A model generated the notes under the pieces. That model made no database searches. It had not been told where the DNA came from and saw only the letters and a program-made list of their open reading frames with translations. This document shows positions 1 through 7,137 of a stretch of DNA of 64,000 nucleotides, piece by piece (within the stretch, counting starts at the first letter, position 1; every line of letters starts with the position of its first letter). The DNA is from Gammaproteobacteria bacterium RIFCSPHIGHO2_12_FULL_37_14 (GTDB taxonomy: Bacteria > Pseudomonadota > Gammaproteobacteria > DSM-16500), in the NCBI GenBank assembly GCA_001801485.1, contig MGXV01000006.1, forward strand, positions 9,977 to 73,976. Reading direction: 5' to 3'. Both the position numbers and the translations under genes were made by a program.

Positions 1-21
1 CAACTTTATATCTTTTTCAGC

Positions 22-50
22 TTGTTCCTAATTCATTTTGTGTATATAAT
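22..50 (+). promoter_or_regulatory. Predicted sigma70 promoter of the first gene
   Basis: TTGTTC at 22-27 and TATAAT at 45-50 are separated by 17 bases. A perfect -10 with this spacing suggests a housekeeping promoter firing at about 57. A 15-base perfect palindrome (TCCATTA-A-TAATGGA, 52-66) lies over the expected start site and could be an operator. Prediction from sequence only. Confidence 0.5.
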
Positions 51-103
51 GTCCATTAATAATGGATATGGCATAAAATAACAATTTATCAAACGAGGCA
101 CTG

Positions 104-1177
104 ATGACTAGCAACAGACAAATTCCTATGCTTAAAAAGTTAGCGCACAAATCATTAATAACCCATAGCCTATTTAAAATGAATGATGATGTCATTCACC
201 CCATGGTACGTGAAGAAGTCATGCGCCAATTTTTACAAGCTGTTATGAATGATAACAGCGATTTAGTGAAACAACTTTTAGATAAGCACCCGGAACTATT
301 GGTGGTTAAGCCGATAGCTTATGATGAAAAAGAATTTGTTATTGAAAGCCCATACACATGGCAACGATTTGATGTAGAAGATAAAGATGCATTAACCATC
401 GCTGTTAAGCGAAAACAATTTAAAATGATTGAATTACTGCTTTCCTATTATGACAAACTCGAACAAACAGAAGCTGTGATGACAGCGAAGACAGATGCAT
501 TATCAAAATGGTCTCATTATGAAATGCACAACGATGAAATTGTTATTCCTCGGGAATATGCAGCGTATCTTGAATCATTAATCGATGTATTTGCAAATGA
601 AACTTTTCCGAATGGCACAGCTATTGATAGCCCATTAGGTGAGCAAACAGAAGAAGCATTAAATTGGTTCCGCAAAATAACCCTGCCAAATAAGGCGGTT
701 AAATTAGATGATGATGCTCTTGATCCAGAGCTTTTTCTTTATGCGTTTTATAAACGGTATGTTAATCATTTTAATCGATTTCAAAATTGGGGTCAGCGAG
801 ATCATTTTTGTATAAAAGTCGGTGGTTGGATACAGAGCCTCCTCACACCTGAGACAGCGAAGATTTTTTGCGAAGGGTTGTATTATGTTGTTGAAGAAAA
901 TAGAGCGATCAATCATCGCGCGGAGTCTCTTAAGTTGCTTGATGGCGAGTCATTTTATCGTTCTTCTCGGGATTCTTTATCGGCTCTTGGTGGAAAATAT
1001 TTATGCGGGGGCCGGGCGGGCGAGGCGGTGCGGGGCGGTGCGGGCGAGGGGTGGCCTCTTAGCATGGAAAAATTATGTCAAACAAAAGCAGTAAATTTTC
1101 GGAACTTTACGCAGCAACCATTACAGCACAATCAGCTCCCTGCCTCTCGTAAGCTACTGGGTTGTGTGATTCTCTGA
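104..1177 (+). CDS. Ankyrin-like protein, candidate Dot/Icm effector, with aberrant GC-rich 3' region
   Basis: A 357-residue protein. Two ankyrin-like helical pairs are visible near residues 42-67 (FLQAVMNDNSDLVKQLL) and 95-120 (ALTIAVKRKQFKMIELLL). The remainder matches no domain I can name, and there is no signal peptide or membrane segment. Ankyrin proteins of this style are common among Dot/Icm substrates, and the apparatus is encoded in this window, so an effector role is a reasonable inference but unproven. A 52-base, extremely GC-rich tract (1005-1056) codes for a Gly/Arg/Ala-rich stretch from about residue 302. The sequence after it does not look like natural protein. In the +1 register the end reads ...WKNYVKQKQ and stops at 1094, so a frameshift or insertion at the tract is possible and the true C-terminus is uncertain. 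Confidence 0.6.
   Translation: MTSNRQIPMLKKLAHKSLITHSLFKMNDDVIHPMVREEVMRQFLQAVMNDNSDLVKQLLDKHPELLVVKPIAYDEKEFVIESPYTWQRFDVEDKDALTIAVKRKQFKMIELLLSYYDKLEQTEAVMTAKTDALSKWSHYEMHNDEIVIPREYAAYLESLIDVFANETFPNGTAIDSPLGEQTEEALNWFRKITLPNKAVKLDDDALDPELFLYAFYKRYVNHFNRFQNWGQRDHFCIKVGGWIQSLLTPETAKIFCEGLYYVVEENRAINHRAESLKLLDGESFYRSSRDSLSALGGKYLCGGRAGEAVRGGAGEGWPLSMEKLCQTKAVNFRNFTQQPLQHNQLPASRKLLGCVIL
1005..1056 (+). repeat. GC-rich, G-run-rich tract inside an AT-rich gene
   Basis: Six runs of three or more G (1007-1011, 1014-1016, 1018-1020, 1032-1035, 1042-1044, 1048-1051) fall within about 50 bases. The unit GGGCGAGG occurs twice and CGGTGCGGG twice. The surrounding gene is AT-rich, so this is a strong compositional outlier. 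It could form a G-quadruplex in the coding strand and could expand or slip by recombination. It may also be foreign or an assembly artefact. Confidence 0.7.
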
Positions 1178-1225
1178 TGTCGCGTAATAATAACCTGGCT
1201 GCATAGGCTGCGCGATAAAGTCAAA

Positions 1226-1252
1226 AGAGATAAATACACTATCTCTAGTTTT
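1226..1252 (+). terminator. Weak hairpin terminator after the ankyrin-like gene
   Basis: AGAGATA (1226-1232) pairs perfectly with TATCTCT (1240-1246) around a 7-base loop, with a short T-run at 1249-1252. The stem is AT-rich, so termination would be weak. The rest of the 250 bases before the next gene shows nothing else I can name. Confidence 0.3.
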
Positions 1253-1427
1253 ACTCACAACACTGATCCCATTTTTTTGGGTGCTTGTATGATAAATTTA
1301 AAACGAACATTTTAGATGGTCTCCGGCGATTTACTTAATTATATCGGGAATTTTATGCCTGTTAGGTCTAAAATATTTACAAAGTGCTAGCACAACTAAT
1401 AAATTTTCACAGAAAATGGATGAACTT

Positions 1428-2651
1428 TCATTTCAGAACATTTCCTAATGCACAACGATAATGAATTTTATTTTCTAATATATTATATAAACCAACAAGA
1501 GCCTCTCTTCCCACATTATTAAAACAAGCTTTAACTTTCTCGTCATCAAAGACGATATGATCATCTTTGTCTCTATTGAAAATAACAACTGGTGAGAGAA
1601 AAGGATTGGTATCGTTGGAAATGGTTTCGTTTGAAAGAATCGTTGTTATTAAATCAAACAGTTCTTTGCATTGTATGTCGGATAACTCTTCAATAATTCT
1701 TTGTATGTATACCTTGCCATTCAAAAGATGATCTAACTCGTGCAGCATGACTCTCGCATCACTGCTACTAAACATGTTTTCATGAATGTTGCCACTTAGA
1801 TCCTGATAGCGAACCGTCACGGTCTTGGGTCTTCTGACTAAGCCACGCAATGTGCCTTGCACACTTAAGCATCCTTCAGCAAAATCGTCAAATTCATTGT
1901 CTATCTTAACAATCACCGGATTAATACAAATTTTCAGTTGGGGGAATAGAGTATTTGGATATCTTGTCACTGCTTTAATAACATGTTCTAGATTAGTATA
2001 ATCGACTCCTGCGAGAATGATTTTAAGAGGCTCAATTATTTGAGAACACTGATTAGCTGCAATACCAACTCCACCTGTGGTCGTTAACATGCATTGAAGT
2101 AGTTTGACTTGTCTTTGTAGTTCATTAGACTCGTCGATGGAGAAATGATCTACTGTTTTGGCTTCTTGATGTAAAATCGTATCGCCAATTTGCCTAATGT
2201 TAGTTTCTGTACGTTTAGCTTGGCAGAACTGTTCATATAATTCTTTAAGATTATATTTATGTGTATATTTGTATTTTCCATCATCGATTTTAAAGAATGA
2301 TATTTCATGGATTGTTTCAGATACATCGCCAGATCGATAGGGGATTTTGTAAACGATAGCACAAAGGGTTCCATCACTTTTTTTTGCTAAAATGATAGGA
2401 ATATCCCAATGACTAATGTTTTTTACAAATTTTTCTTTTAAAGGAAAGTTATATTCATCTTCTGATTGAGTCATTGTTTCTAGCAAATATTTTTTTGCTT
2501 TCTCTTTTTTAGGCGAATCGTCACTAGCAATATACCTAAATGCAGATACTCGCGATAAAAATAATTCTGTCATATCATTAACCAGTAGCTGATTATTCAT
2601 TATATTTTTCCAGTAAGACTCATAGATATCAATTGCTTTATTTGAAAACAT
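1428..2651 (-). CDS. Peptide-deformylase-like protein with long N- and C-terminal extensions
   Basis: A 407-residue protein whose centre carries all three peptide deformylase motifs: GVGIAANQ (194-201), EGCLS (259-263) and HELDH (304-308). Cys261, His304 and His308 would bind the catalytic metal and Glu305 would be the general base. Deformylase removes the formyl group from nascent N-termini. Ordinary enzymes are about 170 residues long. Here about 180 residues precede the domain and about 80 follow it, with no domain I recognise. A monocistronic gene in accessory DNA next to a regulated cassette is not the usual def-fmt setting. It is more likely an accessory or resistance-type deformylase, or an effector built on the fold, than the housekeeping enzyme. 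Confidence 0.7.
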   Translation of the reverse strand: MFSNKAIDIYESYWKNIMNNQLLVNDMTELFLSRVSAFRYIASDDSPKKEKAKKYLLETMTQSEDEYNFPLKEKFVKNISHWDIPIILAKKSDGTLCAIVYKIPYRSGDVSETIHEISFFKIDDGKYKYTHKYNLKELYEQFCQAKRTETNIRQIGDTILHQEAKTVDHFSIDESNELQRQVKLLQCMLTTTGGVGIAANQCSQIIEPLKIILAGVDYTNLEHVIKAVTRYPNTLFPQLKICINPVIVKIDNEFDDFAEGCLSVQGTLRGLVRRPKTVTVRYQDLSGNIHENMFSSSDARVMLHELDHLLNGKVYIQRIIEELSDIQCKELFDLITTILSNETISNDTNPFLSPVVIFNRDKDDHIVFDDEKVKACFNNVGREALVGLYNILENKIHYRCALGNVLK

Positions 2652-2792
2652 TTAACACTCTCTCTTGTGGTATGGAATGAATAAATTCGCACATTGTCCT
2701 TTTCATATCTTACATATTAATATATTTCAGGCTCGTTACGTTCGAACTATTATAAAGAAACATTGAGTGGAGTTAAATCCTGTAGAATGTCT

Positions 2793-4127
2793 CTACTTGA
2801 ACATAAATTCAGTTTCAAGATCATTAACAGAGTCAGTGTTTGTTTTGCTTAAATATAGCAATCCAATAAAACCAATTAAAGTTGAGATTATTAATAAATA
2901 ACCTGGAGAATAGGGAATTTTTGTTTTTTTAACAAGATAATTTACAATCAAGGGTAATGTCCCCATCTCCAAGCTAACAATTATCTGATAAATCAAGGAT
3001 GCTGTCGTGCATCTGATTTTTGAAGGAAAATTTTCAGTAATGATTACAGGATAGAGGCTAAAAAAGCAAGAAGATGGGATTGAAATTAAAAGGCTTAAAA
3101 TTAAAATTTGATTATATGTGCCATATGCTGCGAGCCAAAAAAAAGGTAATGCTAAAATTAAAATTAAAAAACAGATTATTTTTAATAAATTAATTTTATT
3201 GCAATAATCAGATAATTTTCCAAATAATGGTATTAATATAACGATAATAAATAATGATAATACATTTAGGCTAAACACTTCATTTTGAGAAAAATTTCTA
3301 GTTATTAGTAGATGGATTGGAATATAAATATAGTAAATAAATGACAAACAAGTACCAAGTAATGTTAATGCGCTAATCGATAAGCATCGAGCAGGATTAT
3401 GTTTTATAAAAATAAAAGAGTTTTTTAATATATGCCATTTTTTTGTCGGATCAGTAGTAATGTTGTTCATAATAAAAGTTAGACTTTCAGGGATGGAATG
3501 ACGAATCCAAATTCCAAAGACGATTCCAATGAGTGAGAAAATAAAAATAAAACGCCAGCTCCATTCCGGAATTATTCCAGTAGCAATACCGTTCGAAATA
3601 ATGAGTGCCCCTAACGAAGCTAGTAAATAACCTCCGCTAATACCTACAGCAGACCATGAACCATAAAATCCACGATTTATTTTATCACTACTTTCGATTA
3701 AATAAGTTGTGGAATTTATATATTCAATTCCAGCAAAAAAATTTTGAAAAACTCGCAGTAAAATAAACAAAACAGTTGCCCATGTACCAATATAATAATA
3801 AGTAGGAAGCAATCCAATAAAGGCTGTTCCTAATCCCGTAAATACGAGCGATATGACCATTAGTTTCTTTCTACCAATTTGATCGGAAAACATACCCATT
3901 ATGATGTTGCCAATTGGCCTTACCAATAGGCTTATGAGAAAAATATATAAGATATCGATTACATGCGCATATGGATCAGTCGATGGAGGAAAAAAAACCC
4001 TACTCAATGTTGTTGCCATTAAAGAGATTAAAATCAAATCATAAGTTTCTATAATATTTCCAATGGCCCCACTTGCAAAAATCCGTTTGACCAGCTGTGG
4101 TGAATATTTCGCTGAAAAATTTGCCAT
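2793..4127 (-). CDS. MFS transporter, metabolite/H+ symporter (ProP-like) type
   Basis: A 444-residue, very hydrophobic protein with about twelve membrane segments. The cytoplasmic loop after TM2-3 carries the MFS signature (GMFSDQIGRKKLM, about residues 78-90), and a second related motif follows at the half-way loop (FGKLSDYCNKIN). The N-terminus (SGAIGNIIETYDLILISL) resembles the proline/betaine and shikimate symporter subfamily. The gene is last in a four-gene operon. Only 2 bases separate it from the hydrolase upstream, so the two probably act on one compound, for example import or export of a small amino acid or peptide derivative. The substrate cannot be told from sequence. Confidence 0.8.
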   Translation of the reverse strand: MANFSAKYSPQLVKRIFASGAIGNIIETYDLILISLMATTLSRVFFPPSTDPYAHVIDILYIFLISLLVRPIGNIIMGMFSDQIGRKKLMVISLVFTGLGTAFIGLLPTYYYIGTWATVLFILLRVFQNFFAGIEYINSTTYLIESSDKINRGFYGSWSAVGISGGYLLASLGALIISNGIATGIIPEWSWRFIFIFSLIGIVFGIWIRHSIPESLTFIMNNITTDPTKKWHILKNSFIFIKHNPARCLSISALTLLGTCLSFIYYIYIPIHLLITRNFSQNEVFSLNVLSLFIIVILIPLFGKLSDYCNKINLLKIICFLILILALPFFWLAAYGTYNQILILSLLISIPSSCFFSLYPVIITENFPSKIRCTTASLIYQIIVSLEMGTLPLIVNYLVKKTKIPYSPGYLLIISTLIGFIGLLYLSKTNTDSVNDLETEFMFK

Positions 4128-4129
4128 GA

Positions 4130-5026
4130 CTATGCGTAACCATTTTTCATTCTTAAGAAAAATGTAACCTCTTTGATATATTTATCCTTTGCATCTGTAG
4201 TTAATGCATGACCACATTTTTTAAATATTTTTAATTTCGAATCATAAATATTATTTTTTATAATCTGGGATTGCTTAGGACTACAAACCCAATCATCTTG
4301 ACCAGATAGAATTAGCGTAGGACAGGTAATTTTTTTAAGTTTAGGAATAAAATTAAAATGATGTAAGAAACCACCGAACCCTGCGTTTAGTACTTCATAG
4401 GATAATATATTTTTTAATTTTCCTAATTTTATTTTTTCAGAATTTGGTTTCTTGCGTTTCTTTTTCTTGTAATTATAAATATAAAGAGAATCCATTATTT
4501 TAAAATAATGATTGACTTCCCGATCGTTATTGAAGGTTCCATTCCATAAGTATTTGTTACAAACAGAAATCTGTTTAGTATTGCCAATTTTTTGAATATT
4601 TTCTTTGGCTTCATTTATAAAGTGGTAACTTGGTGCTGTAGAAATCAAAATTAATTTATTTACATTTTTACTATAACGAATTGCATATCCTTGTGCAACC
4701 ATACCGCCATAAGAGATACCTAATATACAAATTTGTTCTAAACCCAAATACTTTCGCAATGCTTCTATATCTTTGATATTATTGTCTAAAGTATAATCGG
4801 AATTTTTAGTTTTCTTGCTCCATCCACAACCTCGCTGATCAATAAAGACTAATTGTGCATATTGCTGTAATTTAATTGAATCATATTTAAAGTGTATATG
4901 ATTACCGCCAGGACCGCCGTGTATAAGAAATAAAACAGGTTTTTCTATAAGATTATTGCCATTTGGTACTATTTGCATGCCTGATATATCGAAATAAATT
5001 TCTGTACCGCGTATCTTTGCTTTCAT
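4130..5026 (-). CDS. Alpha/beta hydrolase, proline-iminopeptidase-like
   Basis: A 298-residue alpha/beta hydrolase. The oxyanion motif HGGPGG is near residues 37-42, followed by FIDQRGCGWS. The nucleophile elbow GISYGG (Ser about residue 106) is clear, with the late acid in LILSGQDDW and His in CGHAL. This HGGPGG plus DQRG combination is typical of proline iminopeptidases (S33) and of related amide or lactone hydrolases. It is the third gene of the operon, 9 bases downstream of the LuxR-sensor-like gene. In that setting it may instead cleave a signal or antibiotic-like amide. No signal peptide is present, so it acts in the cytoplasm. Confidence 0.75.
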   Translation of the reverse strand: MKAKIRGTEIYFDISGMQIVPNGNNLIEKPVLFLIHGGPGGNHIHFKYDSIKLQQYAQLVFIDQRGCGWSKKTKNSDYTLDNNIKDIEALRKYLGLEQICILGISYGGMVAQGYAIRYSKNVNKLILISTAPSYHFINEAKENIQKIGNTKQISVCNKYLWNGTFNNDREVNHYFKIMDSLYIYNYKKKKRKKPNSEKIKLGKLKNILSYEVLNAGFGGFLHHFNFIPKLKKITCPTLILSGQDDWVCSPKQSQIIKNNIYDSKLKIFKKCGHALTTDAKDKYIKEVTFFLRMKNGYA

Positions 5027-5035
5027 AATGAATTC

Positions 5036-5680
5036 TTATTTATTATTAACAACAAGTTTTAAAATAGGCTTTTTACGAGAGGGTTGTCTGCAAGTTATTG
5101 ACGGCAGAGAAAAGCTCGGATCACAATAATTTGCATAAATATTATGAATTAATTTATAACTATAATCGCCTAGTCCAAGCAACTCATTTGTATGATTACG
5201 ATAATAATCAAGCAAATCAATATTTTTGCTTCTAGTCGCATATGAATAAATCAAGTTAAAAGCACCTATTTTTTTTGAAGTATTAAATCCAAGAGTAAAT
5301 CCGTGTTTATGTTCTTTTATATATTTGATTTCATTGAAATATTGTTTTGAATAAGCTTTTTCCCAAGCATAAAAATAATTACTATTTTGAAATTTAATAG
5401 AAAAACTTTTATCGAATTTCCAGAGACCTTGAACAAGCAAGTTATATTCAACAGATGGTGTGATCGAAAAAATTAATATTTTTTTATTGGGATCAATAAT
5501 TTTTATTGCGATATGATCTATTAGAAATGTACCTCTTAAGTCAATTAATTTTTTATATATTTCTTCTTTGTGGTTAAAAAGAATATCTAGAATATCTTCA
5601 TGAAGAATGGTATCGTTACATTCACTATTGTTTAAAGTAACTTGATTGTGTTCGGTTTTAATCATTTCGTGTTTTTCCAT
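5036..5680 (-). CDS. Unknown protein resembling the ligand-binding half of LuxR-type regulators
   Basis: A 214-residue soluble protein. The stretch around residues 50-185 (IDHIAIKIIDP, ITPSVEYNLL, the aromatic LWKFDKSF and the later ATRSKN) reminds me of the N-terminal sensor domain of LuxR-family regulators found in Legionella relatives. The usual C-terminal LuxR helix-turn-helix is absent, and the tail (residues 185-214) is basic and unstructured. The gene starts 3 bases after the Xre regulator stops, so the sensor and DNA-binding functions may be split across the two proteins. This assignment rests on my reading of the pattern, not on a search. Confidence 0.4.
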   Translation of the reverse strand: MEKHEMIKTEHNQVTLNNSECNDTILHEDILDILFNHKEEIYKKLIDLRGTFLIDHIAIKIIDPNKKILIFSITPSVEYNLLVQGLWKFDKSFSIKFQNSNYFYAWEKAYSKQYFNEIKYIKEHKHGFTLGFNTSKKIGAFNLIYSYATRSKNIDLLDYYRNHTNELLGLGDYSYKLIHNIYANYCDPSFSLPSITCRQPSRKKPILKLVVNNK

Positions 5681-5683
5681 ATA

Positions 5684-6184
5684 TTAAATTCTTTTTTCCT
5701 TGTGAAGGTTGCTAAATTGCATTGCTGAGGACAACATCATATCGATTATTTTTAGAATAGTTTTATTATCGGCATTGATATGAGATGCGTCATAAATAAC
5801 GCCAACAATAAAATTAATAATCTTTTCCGCATTGTTAGTAGGTGGAAAAAGAACAATACTTTCATGTAGGATATATTTTAAAAGTTCGCTTTCAATTTCA
5901 ATTGATGAGGAAGGCTTATGTTTGGAAGGCATAGATTCATTTTCCCCAAATAGTAGCCAGCTTGGGGATGTATTTAGCCATTTTGCCATTTTAGGTATGA
6001 TGCTATAATCCGGCAAGGCCAAACCTAATGTATATTTTCGAGCCATTTGGTACGAAACATCTGCTGCAATAGCTAATTGTCTAATCTGGACTTTGGCTTT
6101 AGAGCGGTTAGAAAAATAGCCTTCTTTTTGTAGTAAGGAATTAAGTCTTTTGGAGAAATTGATTACAAAATCTGATCTTCCCAT
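5684..6184 (-). CDS. Xre-family helix-turn-helix regulator
   Basis: A 166-residue protein. Residues about 32-76 form a lambda-Cro/C1-type helix-turn-helix (IRQLAIAADVSYQMARKYTLGLALPDYSIIPKMAKWLN), followed by the typical SPSWLLFGE tail of phage-repressor-like regulators. The C-terminal half (about 95-166) is helical and may dimerise. It heads the minus-strand operon that continues into the LuxR-like, hydrolase and transporter genes. It faces the divergent gene at 6659 across an intergenic region full of repeats, and probably represses its own operon through those sites. Confidence 0.8.
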   Translation of the reverse strand: MGRSDFVINFSKRLNSLLQKEGYFSNRSKAKVQIRQLAIAADVSYQMARKYTLGLALPDYSIIPKMAKWLNTSPSWLLFGENESMPSKHKPSSSIEIESELLKYILHESIVLFPPTNNAEKIINFIVGVIYDASHINADNKTILKIIDMMLSSAMQFSNLHKEKRI

Positions 6185-6207
6185 TTTTAACTATCCAATT
6201 GAATCAT

Positions 6208-6230
6208 AAGTAAATTATTAAAAGTAAATT
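6208..6230. promoter_or_regulatory. Direct repeat in the Xre promoter region
   Basis: AAGTAAATT occurs at 6208-6216 and again at 6222-6230, 14 bases apart, directly upstream of the Xre gene. It could be part of the operator or promoter for that operon. Weak evidence in so AT-rich a region. Confidence 0.3.
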
Positions 6231-6246
6231 TTTTAAAATCATATCT

Positions 6247-6422
6247 AAATTTGTAACCCCCCAGGTTGTGGATAAATTAGGGTTATTTTTGTAACAAAAT
6301 ACGTGATTGTCATCCTGAGCACTGTTTTTTAGTGCGAAACATCTCGTTTTTTTAAACAAATCGAGATCCTTCGTCGCAAAAAGCGCTCCTCAGGATGACA
6401 CCTGGGGAGTTACCTAAATTTT
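6247..6422. mobile_element. MITE-like hairpin element, copy A
   Basis: The ends are imperfect terminal inverted repeats: AAATTTGTAACCCCCCAGGT on the left, and the complement of ACCTGGGGAGTTACCTAAATTT on the right. Inside are nested hairpins: TGTCATCCTGAG (6308-6319) pairs perfectly with CTCAGGATGACA (6389-6400), and GCACT/AGTGC and CTCG/CGAG stems lie within. A nearly identical core recurs at 44303-44438. No coding capacity, so a non-autonomous element or REP-type repeat. It lies between the Xre gene and the operator-like array and occupies much of the 474-base gap before the gene at 6659. Confidence 0.7.
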
Positions 6423-6475
6423 AAGAAGAATAAATATAACATAAATTTACTTAAAAACTAATTATTGATAAATTT

Positions 6476-6529
6476 AACTAGAAATATAAATTATACTTTT
6501 AGTTGATTTTAATTTAACTAAAAGTATAA
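6476..6529. promoter_or_regulatory. Operator-like array with perfect 14-base inverted repeat
   Basis: TTATACTTTTAGTT (6491-6504) and AACTAAAAGTATAA (6516-6529) are perfect inverted repeats. A third imperfect half-site, AACTAGAAATATAA, lies at 6476-6489. Three copies of one 14-base unit between divergent genes, one encoding an Xre regulator, look like a repressor operator. They could also form a transcript hairpin upstream of the gene at 6659. Confidence 0.5.
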
Positions 6530-6658
6530 TAACTGCGTTTGGTTTCAAAGTCACTTTATCCATCTGGTAATCCTATAAAAGCAGTACAGAGGTTATTTCT
6601 TTTTTTGCTGCTGATAGGTTGTTGGGTTACCTGTTTTTTTAATAGTAAGGATGCAATT

Positions 6659-7093
6659 ATGTCTGCCATGGAACCCTTGTGCCTTCTTGCGGGAATTGAC
6701 CCTAAGAGATTTTCAAAAGAAAAGAGATTGCTTTTAGAGGCTGAATTTTTTTCTCGAATATATAAAAAACTAGAAGACAATTTTAGAAAGCAATATACGA
6801 ATTACTTTAATTTATTTAGATTTACTTTAAACAGGGAGGATATAGCATTGGAAGAAAATTTCGTACGTTCACTCATTCAAAATATGTTGTCTTCGGGCGA
6901 TTATACTGTACAGGGAATAGCACGTTATACAAATACTCCAGAAGATGTTTTAATGGAAATTATAGTAGGATTAAATCCTTATCCCTCAGCAATATTTCTT
7001 CGAAGATTAATTGAGCTTGATCGAGCTCAACGCCGAGACTTTTATCATACTCTTGTCAAAGAATCATTAAATGAAGAAGAGTTAGATAGTTAA
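6659..7093 (+). CDS. Unknown 144-residue protein, possible DNA-binding
   Basis: I chose the ATG at 6659 because AAGGA precedes it at proper distance; reading upstream to a TTG at 6539 adds an implausible leader. The protein is soluble and helical. Residues about 85-120 (TVQGIARYTNTPEDVLMEIIVGL) could be a helix-turn-helix. It lies divergent from the Xre operon and shares its operator-rich intergenic region, so co-regulation is likely. I do not recognise the family. It resembles short conserved hypothetical proteins of Legionellales accessory regions, but I cannot give a function. Confidence 0.6.
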   Translation: MSAMEPLCLLAGIDPKRFSKEKRLLLEAEFFSRIYKKLEDNFRKQYTNYFNLFRFTLNREDIALEENFVRSLIQNMLSSGDYTVQGIARYTNTPEDVLMEIIVGLNPYPSAIFLRRLIELDRAQRRDFYHTLVKESLNEEELDS

Positions 7094-7137
7094 TGTAGGA
7101 AGAATTTTTTTTATCTTTCCATTACATTTTGTTTGCG

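Noticed and set aside
822..1094. A 90-residue plus-strand frame inside the ankyrin-like gene
   Set aside because: Mostly a shadow of the main frame. Only its last part (WKNYVKQKQ) is of interest, as a possible shifted C-terminus, and this is covered under that gene.
6539..6658. TTG-started extension of the gene at 6659
   Set aside because: It adds a leader without a ribosome site, whereas AAGGA precedes ATG 6659.
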